Positions 17,375 through 25,520 of a stretch of DNA of 64,000 bases are shown in pieces. Made by a program: the position numbers and the translations under genes. The DNA lies in contig JABDHL010000009.1 of the NCBI GenBank assembly GCA_012972825.1, positions 1 through 64,000 of the forward strand, in the 5' to 3' direction. This DNA is from Chlorobiaceae bacterium. GTDB taxonomy: Bacteria > Bacteroidota > Chlorobiia > Chlorobiales > Chlorobiaceae. The notes under the pieces were generated by a model. It made no database searches, had not been told where the DNA came from, and worked only from the letters and a program-made list of their open reading frames with translations. How positions within the stretch are numbered: the stretch's first letter is position 1; each line of letters opens with the position of its first letter.

Positions 17375-17410
17375 AAAGGCCGCTTAAACTTATAAGCGGC
17401 CTTTTGTTTT
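17375..17410 (+). terminator. Intrinsic terminator
   Basis: The stem AAGGCCGCTTA/TAAGCGGCCTT closed by a short loop is followed by TTGTTTT, 13 bases after the sigma-like gene. Confidence 0.9.
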
Positions 17411-17464
17411 AATACCCTCCTCTTTATATTTGAATTACCTGCATTAATTTTATTAATTTACTTC

Positions 17465-18466
17465 ATGATCATTATCACCGGCGGAGCGGGATTTATCGGC
17501 AGTGCCATGCTTTGGGAGCTCAACCGAAGCGGTGAAGAAAATATCATCGTCGTTGACGATCTTGGTTCGACTACCACTGCAAAATGGCGCAATCTCTCCG
17601 GGCTTCATTTTACAGATTTTATCCCCAAAGATCTTTTACCTGACCTGCTTGATAGAAACGCACTCAAGGAGATCTCCGCCGTCATCCACATGGGTGCGAA
17701 CAGTTCGACAACTGAAACCGATGCAGATCACCTGCTGAACAATAATTTCGGCTACTCGAAAAAAATCGCAGCTTTCTGCATGGCGCATGATGTCAGGCTT
17801 CTTTACGCATCGAGCGCAGCAACATATGGTGACGGATCAAACGGTTACAACGATCATATTGATGGACTGGACTTGCTCCGTCCCCTTAATATGTATGGTT
17901 ACTCCAAGCATCTTTTTGACCGCTGGGCGGTGAAGAGCCAGATTCTTGACAAGGCTGCGGGTCTGAAATTCTTCAATGTCTACGGACCAAACGAGTATCA
18001 CAAAGGGGATATGAGCAGTGTGGTCTATAAAGCGTTTCACCAGATACACGAAAAAGGATTGTTAAACCTGTTTCAATCGCACAGACCAGACTACCTGGAT
18101 GGTGAACAGTTGAGGGATTTTATCTATGTCAGAGACTGCACACGGATAATGGCATGGATGCTTGATAATCCTTCTGTCACGGGAATCTTCAATGTCGGCA
18201 CTGGAACAGCAAGAAGCTTCAAAGACCTTGCCATGGCCACCTTTTCTGCGTTAGACCGTCAACCTGCTATCAACTATATCCCGATGCCGGAAACTTTGCG
18301 TGACAAATATCAGTATTACACCTGTGCTGACATGACAAAGCTTCGCTCGGCAGGATTCGGAGAATCTTTCACCTCGATTGAAGATGGCATAAAAGAGTAT
18401 GTACAGCACTATCTGGCCTACTCCAATCCTTATCTTGATATTGTGCGGGTTCCTTATAATGCTTAA
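17465..18466 (+). CDS. hldD: ADP-L-glycero-D-manno-heptose 6-epimerase
   Basis: This 333-residue extended short-chain dehydrogenase has the NAD(P)-binding GGAGFIGS at residues 6-13 and the acidic VDDLG used to recognise the cofactor ribose. Further motifs are ASSAATYGDGSNGYNDH and the catalytic YGYSK, plus FNVYGPNEYHKGDMSSVVY, which is specific to HldD. It makes ADP-L-glycero-D-manno-heptose for the inner core of lipopolysaccharide, in the cytoplasm. Other heptose-pathway genes are not in the window. It is followed after 11 bases by phoH. Confidence 0.95.
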   Translation: MIIITGGAGFIGSAMLWELNRSGEENIIVVDDLGSTTTAKWRNLSGLHFTDFIPKDLLPDLLDRNALKEISAVIHMGANSSTTETDADHLLNNNFGYSKKIAAFCMAHDVRLLYASSAATYGDGSNGYNDHIDGLDLLRPLNMYGYSKHLFDRWAVKSQILDKAAGLKFFNVYGPNEYHKGDMSSVVYKAFHQIHEKGLLNLFQSHRPDYLDGEQLRDFIYVRDCTRIMAWMLDNPSVTGIFNVGTGTARSFKDLAMATFSALDRQPAINYIPMPETLRDKYQYYTCADMTKLRSAGFGESFTSIEDGIKEYVQHYLAYSNPYLDIVRVPYNA

Positions 18467-18477
18467 CTACCTCTATT

Positions 18478-19437
18478 TTGATCAAAGAAAAAATAATCGA
18501 CATTCAGGGTATCGAACCTGTCGTTCTTTTTGGGCCTTACGATTCTCTCCTTAAAAAAATCAAAAATGAGTTTTCCGAAATGCAGATAACTGCACGAGGA
18601 ACACAGATCATCGTCAGGGGAAGTCGCGATGGGGTCGCGCTCCTTGAACAGATTTTCAGTGAGATGATCCTTCTGGCCAACAGGCACGGCGAGGTGCTTG
18701 ACACTGACCTGAATGCGCTGATCAATCTTGCCCTCTCCCCTTCACCCAGACCTATAGCGTCTCCTATGGGTGATGAGGATATAATAGTCACCTCACCGGA
18801 TTATACAGTCAGAGCGAAAACAAACGGTCAGCGGCAAATGGTGGCTGAAGCGAAAACAAACGACATTATGTTCGCCATCGGGCCTGCCGGAACGGGAAAA
18901 ACCTATACAGCTGTTGCCATTGCGGTTGCTGCATGGAAAGCAAAAAGAGTCAAGCGGATCGTTCTTGCGAGACCGGCTGTTGAAGCAGGTGAAAGTCTGG
19001 GGTTTCTTCCGGGCGATCTCGCTCAGAAAATAGATCCTTATCTTCGACCACTGTATGATGCGCTTCAGGACATGCTGACCGCTGAAAAGCTGAAACTCCT
19101 CACGGAACAGCGTGTTATTGAGATTGTGCCTCTTGCCTACATGCGGGGAAGAACAATGAACAATTCTTTTATTATTCTTGATGAAGCCCAGAACGCATCG
19201 AACAAGCAGATGAAAATGTGCCTGACAAGATTAGGCGTCAATTCTAAAGCGATCATTACAGGCGATGTCACTCAGATTGATCTTCCTAAGGATCTTGATT
19301 CAGGTCTCACTCATTCTCCGAAGATCCTGAAAGATATCAAGGGAATCTCCTTTGTCTACCTTGACAAAACCGATGTTGTCCGCCACAAGCTTGTCAGGGA
19401 TATCATCAACGCATACGAAATCCATGAGCAGGAATAA
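18478..19437 (+). CDS. phoH: PhoH-family ATPase
   Basis: This 319-residue protein has a small KH-like N-terminal region (about 10-80) and a P-loop ATPase domain with Walker A GPAGTGKT at 135-142 and Walker B FIILDEAQN, followed by TGDVTQIDLP. It matches bacterial PhoH (PhoL) proteins, which bind RNA and are thought to act in ribosome maturation. The start is a TTG at 18478, directly after hldD; the upstream context gives no better start. In many bacteria phoH precedes ybeY, which is not found here. Confidence 0.93.
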   Translation: MIKEKIIDIQGIEPVVLFGPYDSLLKKIKNEFSEMQITARGTQIIVRGSRDGVALLEQIFSEMILLANRHGEVLDTDLNALINLALSPSPRPIASPMGDEDIIVTSPDYTVRAKTNGQRQMVAEAKTNDIMFAIGPAGTGKTYTAVAIAVAAWKAKRVKRIVLARPAVEAGESLGFLPGDLAQKIDPYLRPLYDALQDMLTAEKLKLLTEQRVIEIVPLAYMRGRTMNNSFIILDEAQNASNKQMKMCLTRLGVNSKAIITGDVTQIDLPKDLDSGLTHSPKILKDIKGISFVYLDKTDVVRHKLVRDIINAYEIHEQE

Positions 19438-19565
19438 TAAAAATCCTGACAGATTTCGGAACTTTGTTTTTCGATGCAGGGTTCACATAATCTGAAATAT
19501 TTGGCAGAAGAGATCAGTTTTTACACAAACATCTACTCTTATTCATTAGTAATCAAAGGAAAAAC

Positions 19566-19754
19566 ATGGCACATAGAATTACTGACAGCTGCACTTATTG
19601 CGGGGCATGCGAACCTGAATGCCCTGTAAGTGCAATTACCCCGGGTGAAGATTGTTATGACATTGATGAAACGATCTGTATTGACTGTATCGACTTCCAT
19701 GATGAAGCTGCGTGCGTAGCTGTCTGCCCGGTTGACTGCATCATCAAGGTTTGA
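19566..19754 (+). CDS. 2[4Fe-4S] ferredoxin
   Basis: This 62-residue electron carrier has two cluster motifs: CTYCGACEPECP and CIDC-x8-CVAVCPVDC. The eight-residue spacing between the second and third Cys of the second motif is typical of the Chlorobium/Chromatium ferredoxins, which have very low redox potentials. In green sulfur bacteria such ferredoxins accept electrons from the type I reaction centre and feed the reverse TCA cycle and NADP reduction. A ribosome binding site (AAAGGAAAAAC) precedes the ATG. A paralogue follows after 203 bases. Confidence 0.97.
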   Translation: MAHRITDSCTYCGACEPECPVSAITPGEDCYDIDETICIDCIDFHDEAACVAVCPVDCIIKV

Positions 19755-19957
19755 GTGGAATAAAACGGTGGTTTCTGCAGGTCTTGCGTACCGTATTTCC
19801 TTTAATAATGTTCATTCGCTTTCATTCGCTTAAAATAAGCCCTGAGTGAGAAGAGGTTTTTTTTGAGCTAAAAAAAAATCTTATATTATTCGAAATTCAC
19901 CCGAATCGTTCTTTCTTTCTATTATTTTCAATTCAACTATTAAGCGAGGAATTTGAT

Positions 19958-20146
19958 ATGGCACTCTACATTACTGAAGAATGTACCTACTGCGGAGCCT
20001 GTGAACCAGATTGTCCGGTCAATGCGATTTCTGCCGGCGATGATGTTTATGTCATCGATGCTGCAACCTGCACCGAATGCGTTGGATATTCTGACTCGCC
20101 AGCCTGCTCTGCAGTCTGCCCTGCAGAGTGCATCGTTCAGGGATAA
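19958..20146 (+). CDS. 2[4Fe-4S] ferredoxin (second copy)
   Basis: Also 62 residues, about 60-65 percent identical by eye to the preceding one, with CTYCGACEPDCP and CTEC-x8-CSAVCPAEC. The differences are mostly in the loop after the first cluster and around the second, which may tune potential or partner choice. It has its own ribosome binding site (GCGAGGAA) and a strong terminator behind. The 203-base gap from the first copy, with an AT-rich stretch, may contain a separate promoter. Confidence 0.97.
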   Translation: MALYITEECTYCGACEPDCPVNAISAGDDVYVIDAATCTECVGYSDSPACSAVCPAECIVQG

Positions 20147-20168
20147 ACCAAACCCGATTCTAAACATA

Positions 20169-20203
20169 AAAAGCGGGTGCTGTTCAGGCATCCGCTTTTT
20201 TTT
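20169..20203 (+). terminator. Intrinsic terminator after the ferredoxins
   Basis: The hairpin AAGCGGGTGC/GCATCCGCTT with loop TGTTCAG-like bases is followed by an eight-T run. Confidence 0.88.
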
Positions 20204-20248
20204 ATTTCTCAGTTGATTGCTAAACTCGGGTTTCCAAGGAGCAAATGA

Positions 20249-20551
20249 TTAAGCTTCGTAATCAACTATTCTTCGTTCTATAGTCGCATCACCGATAAAA
20301 GGGATCAATGCCAAGTGTTCAGGATGTGCCTGATAGGCTTTTAGAGCGTCAATGTCCACAAATTCACTGAATAACACAACATCACCTGAACTTTCAGTCC
20401 TGCTGCAATCAATTCCAACCTCAAGAGCTGTCATTCCCGGCATTTTTCCCCGAAGGGCCTCAAGCTTTTCCTTAACTAAATATGCATTGGTCTGCCGATC
20501 ATTACCATGTGCACTATCCCTGAGCCGCCACATTACTATATGCCTGATCAT
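20249..20551 (-). CDS. Dabb (stress-responsive A/B barrel) domain protein
   Basis: This 100-residue single-domain protein starts MIRHIVMWRLRDSA, the first strand of the dimeric alpha/beta barrel fold, and contains a conserved YQAHPEHLAL segment and a terminal strand with RRIVDYE. Bacterial Dabb proteins have no settled function; plant relatives are induced by stress or cyclise polyketides. It stands alone, convergent with the ferredoxin genes. Confidence 0.85.
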   Translation of the reverse strand: MIRHIVMWRLRDSAHGNDRQTNAYLVKEKLEALRGKMPGMTALEVGIDCSRTESSGDVVLFSEFVDIDALKAYQAHPEHLALIPFIGDATIERRIVDYEA

Positions 20552-20585
20552 TCTCTATATGTATTATTAGGAAGAGCTTTTCTGC

Positions 20586-21782
20586 TCAAGAAAAAGTTAT
20601 TTTCTTTTTATTTTTTCTGACCTGTTTTGAAAAAGCAAGATCATGCTTCTTGAATTTCCTGCCTGAATGCGCAAGTGGACTTCTCTTTGACTTATAGCTG
20701 GATTTTGAAAGTGATGCCATATTTCTCTTCAACCTCAAAGACGCCTTGGACATACGGTATTTTCTCCGACCGGACTTTACCGGAGAGAGGGTGTCGGCAC
20801 GACCTGAATCACGGCGGGATGTTTGAACTATCCATGCGGGGTCTGGTCTGTTGCCTAAAAAAGCCATGTCAAACATGTTGGCGGCAACATGCCATCGGTC
20901 TGTTTTAGCGTTCAGCATCACCAAAATCACATCCCTGTTATTCTTGATTGCCCTGGCTATGAGACAGCATCCAGCTTTGGTGGTAAAACCGGTTTTGATA
21001 CCAACAGCATAAGGGTATTTATCGAGAAGCTTGTTGTGGGTTTTCAGACTGTAGATCCTGTGGGTTGTCTCCTCGGAAAAAACAGCTTTCTCAAGACGCG
21101 CTATGTCGTTGAAAACAGGGTTCTTTACCGCGTATTCCGTAAGGCGCATCAGGTCACCGGCGGTTGATGTATTACCGGTATAGATGCCTTTATCAAAACC
21201 GGCAGGGTTGGTAAACCTGGAGTTTTTCATTCCAATCATTTTTGCCTTTGCATTCATGGCAGCAACAAAGGATTCAACATTGCCGGAAAGATATATCGCT
21301 ATGGCAAATGCGGCGTCATTGCTTGAATTGACCATGGCAGCCTTAACCAGATCAATAAGCTTGATTTTTTCGCCAGGCTTGAATCCGGCTTTTGAGGGCT
21401 CGACGATCGTCGATTCTTTTGTAATAAACACATCCTGATCAAGTCTGCCACTTTCAATGGCCAAAGTACAGGTCAGTATTTTTGTCAGGCTAGCTGGCGA
21501 AACCGGCCTGTCTGTATCCTTGGACATCAGGACTGTCGATGCACCTGTCTCCTTAAGGATATAGGAGCTTATCGGCATCTGAAACATCAAGGAATCGCCT
21601 TCCGTCTGGGCACGCAACGACAGTGGCAGCATTATGACCGAGAAGAGGAAAAAAGCAACAAAAACTTTTAAGGATGGCAGGCAACCAGAAATGATTTTCT
21701 CCTGGTTACCTGTCGCCTGTTTCCGTGAATGGAAAAGCGAGGGTGTCGGATTTTGGCTGTTCAAAGGTGTTCTGGTTAGCAT
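20586..21782 (-). CDS. dacA: D-alanyl-D-alanine carboxypeptidase (S11 family, PBP5/6-like)
   Basis: The 398-residue protein has a membrane segment at about 38-58 ending in SLRAQ, consistent with export. The penicillin-binding motifs are in order: Ser98-Leu-Thr-Lys101 (SPASLTK), Ser153-Ser-Asn155 (SSNDAAFA), and KTGFT. It trims the terminal D-Ala of peptidoglycan stem peptides in the periplasm. The C-terminal 60 residues are rich in Arg, Lys and Ser instead of the usual beta domain and membrane anchor. The long N-terminal extension before the signal segment is unusual; a shorter start is possible but no ATG offers one. The start overlaps the antitoxin gene by seven bases. Confidence 0.88.
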   Translation of the reverse strand: MLTRTPLNSQNPTPSLFHSRKQATGNQEKIISGCLPSLKVFVAFFLFSVIMLPLSLRAQTEGDSLMFQMPISSYILKETGASTVLMSKDTDRPVSPASLTKILTCTLAIESGRLDQDVFITKESTIVEPSKAGFKPGEKIKLIDLVKAAMVNSSNDAAFAIAIYLSGNVESFVAAMNAKAKMIGMKNSRFTNPAGFDKGIYTGNTSTAGDLMRLTEYAVKNPVFNDIARLEKAVFSEETTHRIYSLKTHNKLLDKYPYAVGIKTGFTTKAGCCLIARAIKNNRDVILVMLNAKTDRWHVAANMFDMAFLGNRPDPAWIVQTSRRDSGRADTLSPVKSGRRKYRMSKASLRLKRNMASLSKSSYKSKRSPLAHSGRKFKKHDLAFSKQVRKNKKKITFS

Positions 21783-22048
21783 TTAAGGTTCAAACCGGGA
21801 TTCAAACAGGGGTTCAAACCGGTACTGTTAAGATTCTGTATCGGGGCGCAATTACTATCATTGAAAAGTTCAATACTTGACAGCATTGACTGATAGTGCC
21901 CGACATCAAGAAGCACTACCGTGCTTTTCCCGTGCTGCGTCAGCACAATAGGACGCCCGGTCTTCTTAACCTGTTTAACCAATGATGCCGTGTTGGCTCG
22001 AAATTCCGACAACGGCTTTATATCTTCCTGAAGATTGATACTGCCCAT
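21776..22048 (-). CDS. Phd/YefM-like antitoxin with an altered C-terminus
   Basis: This 90-residue protein has the Phd/YefM N-terminal DNA-binding domain, with IKPLSEFRANTASLVKQVKK and RPIVLTQHGKSTVVLLD. These proteins repress their own promoter and neutralise a RelE, YoeB or Doc toxin. No toxin gene is present: the carboxypeptidase gene follows with a seven-base overlap. After about residue 60 the sequence becomes a repeat-coded tail (LNSTGLNPCLNPGLNLKC) derived from tandem TTCAAACCGG units rather than the usual toxin-binding helix. It is probably an orphan antitoxin with a lost partner, kept as a regulator or decaying. Confidence 0.75.
   Translation of the reverse strand: MGSINLQEDIKPLSEFRANTASLVKQVKKTGRPIVLTQHGKSTVVLLDVGHYQSMLSSIELFNDSNCAPIQNLNSTGLNPCLNPGLNLKC
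21784..21832. repeat. Short tandem repeat in the 3' end of the antitoxin gene
   Basis: About three copies of a 12-13 base unit, GGTTCAAACCGG with variants GATTCAAACAGG and GGTTCAAACCGG, lie end to end. They encode the LNP/LNS-rich tail of the Phd-like protein and reach the start of dacA. Confidence 0.8.
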
Positions 22049-22149
22049 ACTAACACCAGATACGTCTTGTTTTATGTACTTTTAATTGTACTTATTTCTG
22101 TCATAAAAAACAAGCATCAAGCTCGGCTGCCAGCATCCATCAACACTCT

Positions 22150-23262
22150 TTATTCAGACAGACTTCCTGCTTCAGATATTTTCGGTTTCGGGGCTTGAAG
22201 TTGAGAGGCATCCATATGCTTGATTTGCTGTACCAGTTTGACCGTGTTGGTAACCAGATCAATGACTGAACGCCTGACATAGCGGTTTTTAAAAAAACGG
22301 GTGTAATTGTTTTCCATATCTTCGGCTATCCATCCTCTGCTCCAGCCCAGAAAGTTGAAGGGTGGAAACGTAAAACCAAGATCAGTAAAAAATGAGTTAA
22401 GCTGCCCTGCAACACCCTGAACATTGTCCTGACCACCGGTTATAATAAACGAAACCACTTTGTTTTTTATAAGTACCTTATCGTGAGTAGTAATCTGGTT
22501 CTGGACGGTATTGAGCCGTTCTGCCATCTTGTAATAAAGCGACGATGCATTCCCCCATCTGATGGGGGTTGCAAGGATAACGGCGTCTGCCCACAACACC
22601 ATTGAACGGTAAATTTCATTCATGCCGTCATCTGCATCCATTTCTGAAATTGAACACGGCCATGTGCAGGCTTCCTCATGACGGCTGTAGTAGCCTTCAC
22701 AATGACGAAAGTTCAACTCACGGAGTTTGATCATTTTCGTTTGAGCACCAAATTTTGAAACCGCTATATCAAGAGCGTGCTGCAATGCCGTCTCTGACGT
22801 TGAAGGCCTCGGGAGATCGCGATTCATATTTGTAGCTGAAATTCCAAGGATATTGAGAGAGGAGGCTGTGGTTTGATAGCTGAGGCTCCTCAAGTCGGCA
22901 AGGGGATCAGATTCGTGTTCGGCCCTGAACGCATCGGCCACCGGTTTTTCCGACACGCAAATCATGCCATTCTCCACAATGACATCATAGAGTGCCTGCC
23001 TGTCCAGGTAGCCATACGGAGCTTTACCGGTTTTCAGGTTGTACTGCCATCCATGCCAGGGACAGACAACATAACGCTCCTGGTCATCAAGCATCTGAAT
23101 GAAACCCTCCCCCAGATCTCCCCCCTTGTGGATACAGGCATGGTCCAGGGCAGATATAATTCCTCCGTAATGAAAAAGCGCAATTGTTTTGCTGCCGTTT
23201 TTTACTGATTTATGGGTGTTTTCCGGAAGGTCCGAGAGGTGAATAAGAGGAATGTATTGCAT
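22150..23262 (-). CDS. Rieske ferredoxin fused to an NADPH-dependent FMN reductase (flavodoxin-like)
   Basis: This 370-residue protein has two parts. Residues 1-105 form a Rieske [2Fe-2S] domain with ligands Cys43-x-His45 (ACIHKGGDLG) and Cys67-x2-His70 (CPWHGWQYN). Residues about 135-330 match the flavodoxin-like FMN reductase/iron-sulfur flavoprotein fold: LGISATNMNRDL near the start and ILATPIRWGNASSLYYKMAERL at about 229-250. Cysteines 188, 199 and 203 sit where iron-sulfur flavoproteins have their cluster loop. A fusion would give an electron path from flavin to Rieske centre in one chain. No signal peptide, so cytoplasmic. Substrate unknown; a reductase for a redox-stress or pigment step is conceivable. 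Confidence 0.85.
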   Translation of the reverse strand: MQYIPLIHLSDLPENTHKSVKNGSKTIALFHYGGIISALDHACIHKGGDLGEGFIQMLDDQERYVVCPWHGWQYNLKTGKAPYGYLDRQALYDVIVENGMICVSEKPVADAFRAEHESDPLADLRSLSYQTTASSLNILGISATNMNRDLPRPSTSETALQHALDIAVSKFGAQTKMIKLRELNFRHCEGYYSRHEEACTWPCSISEMDADDGMNEIYRSMVLWADAVILATPIRWGNASSLYYKMAERLNTVQNQITTHDKVLIKNKVVSFIITGGQDNVQGVAGQLNSFFTDLGFTFPPFNFLGWSRGWIAEDMENNYTRFFKNRYVRRSVIDLVTNTVKLVQQIKHMDASQLQAPKPKISEAGSLSE

Positions 23263-23275
23263 GATTATATCTTTT

Positions 23276-23902
23276 TCAGCGTTCTGATAGCGCCAGTTTC
23301 ACGGCAAGCCCGATAAACACAGCAGCAGCTGTTCTGTTAACGACTTTCTGTGCAATGGCGGAGTTGCTGAACCTTTCTCCAAGTCCACCCGCAACGAAAC
23401 TTATAACACCAAAAACAAGCATGGTCGCCATAATGAATATGCCGCCAAGCTGAAAAAACTGCAGCATCATGGAACCGTGCCGTGGATCGGCAAACTGCGG
23501 CAGAAAAGCCATGAAAAAGAGGGAAACCTTAGGGTTGGTCAGGTTCATGATAATCCCTCGCCGATAAAGATTTTCCTTGGAAATGGCCTGAACCTCTTCT
23601 TTTGCTGCTGTTGAAACACCTGCCCTGAAAGCCTGCCAGGCAAGAAAAAAAAGGTAGGCTGCACCGATAAATTTCAGGATAGAGAACCAAATCGTCGAGG
23701 CTCGAAGAAGAGCAGCAAGACCGAATGCTACCGCAACCGTATGCCCAAGAAGTCCTGTAGCAAGACCGAGAGTTACAAACAAACCTGTCATGCGACCCTT
23801 CCGGGCAGATTGTGCCATGACAAAAAGGTTATCGGGGCCAGGAGAGAGAGCAAGAATGACAGATGTGGTAAAAAATGCCAGAAAAACGTTTTTGTCGATC
23901 AT
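23276..23902 (-). CDS. LysE/RhtB-family amino acid exporter
   Basis: This 208-residue membrane protein has about six hydrophobic segments and the family signature ALSPGPDNLFVMAQSARKG near the N-terminus, followed by GLATG and LTNPKVSLFFMAFLPQF. Members export amino acids or related small molecules using the proton gradient. The substrate cannot be told. It lies 13 bases upstream of the Rieske fusion gene in the same direction, so the two are probably cotranscribed, though no functional link is clear. Confidence 0.9.
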   Translation of the reverse strand: MIDKNVFLAFFTTSVILALSPGPDNLFVMAQSARKGRMTGLFVTLGLATGLLGHTVAVAFGLAALLRASTIWFSILKFIGAAYLFFLAWQAFRAGVSTAAKEEVQAISKENLYRRGIIMNLTNPKVSLFFMAFLPQFADPRHGSMMLQFFQLGGIFIMATMLVFGVISFVAGGLGERFSNSAIAQKVVNRTAAAVFIGLAVKLALSER

Positions 23903-23975
23903 GTAAACATGTCGTTTTCGTTAAGATTATAACTGAAAGTACAATAAGTTTGCTGTTTCGGATAACGTTTGAAAC

Positions 23976-24034
23976 AAAAAAAAGGCGTACCCCGAATGTC
24001 AGAGGATATCCCGACATTGAAAGCGCGCCTTTTC
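23976..24034 (-). terminator. Intrinsic terminator of the porin-cytochrome gene
   Basis: On the minus strand, AAGGCGCGCT and AATGTC pair with GACATT and GCGTACGCCTT-like bases in a long two-part hairpin followed by TTTTTTT, 56 bases after the gene's stop. Confidence 0.75.
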
Positions 24035-24089
24035 CACACAATACGTAACACACAACTAACAAAGAACATGAACAAGCAAAAACAAAGAG

Positions 24090-25520
24090 TTAAAAACCTA
24101 CCTGAGAATAGAAGTTTATCGAATTTACAGCCTGGCTTCCATTTGCGATAGCAAGAGCATCATTCGTAACGGTAACCCATTCCACACCAATCTTGACATT
24201 AGGTCTGAGCAGGGCGCCTATACCGGGGATAAACCTATTTATCCGGCCATTAAGGTTATCCTGTAAATGCTCATAACGGAAAAGACCAAAAAGCCATGGA
24301 TAGACCCAATAATCTCCTTCAAGAGAGAGTGCATCTCTTTTGCCAAAATTCTGACCTGGAGTTGCTGCCGGGACCCTGTCGCTAGCTACATAACCTGTAG
24401 CAGTCGGACCAAACTGGTATGGGTCATAAATCACCTCATTAGAACGGGTGTACTGGGCAACTGCACGCAGAGGACCGCAAAATACCCTGACATCTCCTCC
24501 AATGACGTTTTTGCTTAACCCCAGAATCTGATCAGCATTATTCAAGCTCGAACCCTGACCGGAGTTCAGGTAACTTACTCCAAAAGTTATAGAGTTGTCC
24601 ATACCTATTGCCTGAACACCGTAAGAGCCGCCTATCCCGCTCAGCAATCCGTTTCCACCGATCTTGTAGGTCGCCCTGACATAACGGGTATCTGCAAAAT
24701 TTTCATTGGCACCATCTGGCTGGTCATTGGTAGTAAACGTTGAACTGCCTGCCTGGGAATTACGACCGACTCCTAAAATCAGTGAATATCCACCGGTAGC
24801 CCCTGTATTTCCAGCAAGATTCAGCTCAGCACCCCTGTTTGGATATGGCAGATTCGCAGCATAACCATTACGATCGTCACCGGCTGTTGCGGAGATCAAA
24901 TCAAACTGTTCCGGAAAGTTGACACTTCCCCACGCAAGGATTACTCCAGGGGTAAACGTCCACTTCATGACCAGTCTGCCCAATACTGTTGGTGCGGCAT
25001 CACTGGCATAGGCGCCGCCATCAATGGAAAAGTCACCGATATAGCTGAGCTGTTTGGTTATGGTGCCGGCAAGGAAAATATCTACTTCCTCATTGATAGC
25101 TGACCTATATTTTCCCTTTACCCCGTTTACAGAAGGGTCTCTATAGTTCGCAGAACTTGTTTTGGCAAGGAAACCAAGAGAGGGCATATTTGGCAGATCG
25201 GAAGGCCAGATCGCATCAGGAAAGACATCTTTGTAGGCGTCCTGACCAAGCTTGATAGGCTCTTCCTTTACCATATCCTCGTCGGTGCCATCCGGAAAGC
25301 GGTATCCATTATTGCGGAAGGCTTCGCCAAAACCGTTTCGGGCAGGGAAGGCTATATGGCAGGTGGAGCATGCTGTATGGTATTTTCGTGCAAATACCGG
25401 CAAAGCAAAACTCTCCTGTGCCGATAAAACAATAAGAGATACCATACTACTCAAGAGGAAGATAAATCTGCACCTTTTTTTATTTCTGATGGCCGAATCC
25501 GGCCTGACATTCTTTGCCAT
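24090..25520 (-). CDS. Outer-membrane monoheme cytochrome-porin, Cyc2-like
   Basis: The start at 25520 (476 residues) has a good ribosome binding site (GGAGAG); an open frame of 40 codons more lacks one. A signal peptide ends around SAQESFA. It is followed at once by LPVFARKYHTACSTCHIAFP, one c-type heme site (CSTCH), then NGFGEAFRNNGYRFPDG. The remaining 380 residues are rich in aromatic, Gly and Asn, with alternating beta-strand patterns, and the chain ends in Phe (YSQVGF), as outer-membrane barrels do. One N-terminal heme fused to a barrel is the architecture of Cyc2, the Fe(II) oxidase of iron oxidisers. Whether this member oxidises iron is inference; related uncharacterised porin-cytochromes exist. 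Confidence 0.8.
   Translation of the reverse strand: MAKNVRPDSAIRNKKRCRFIFLLSSMVSLIVLSAQESFALPVFARKYHTACSTCHIAFPARNGFGEAFRNNGYRFPDGTDEDMVKEEPIKLGQDAYKDVFPDAIWPSDLPNMPSLGFLAKTSSANYRDPSVNGVKGKYRSAINEEVDIFLAGTITKQLSYIGDFSIDGGAYASDAAPTVLGRLVMKWTFTPGVILAWGSVNFPEQFDLISATAGDDRNGYAANLPYPNRGAELNLAGNTGATGGYSLILGVGRNSQAGSSTFTTNDQPDGANENFADTRYVRATYKIGGNGLLSGIGGSYGVQAIGMDNSITFGVSYLNSGQGSSLNNADQILGLSKNVIGGDVRVFCGPLRAVAQYTRSNEVIYDPYQFGPTATGYVASDRVPAATPGQNFGKRDALSLEGDYWVYPWLFGLFRYEHLQDNLNGRINRFIPGIGALLRPNVKIGVEWVTVTNDALAIANGSQAVNSINFYSQVGF

Noticed and set aside
21784-21832. Tandem TTCAAACC repeats as a possible iteron origin
   Set aside because: Only three short imperfect copies, inside a coding region, with no replication gene nearby.
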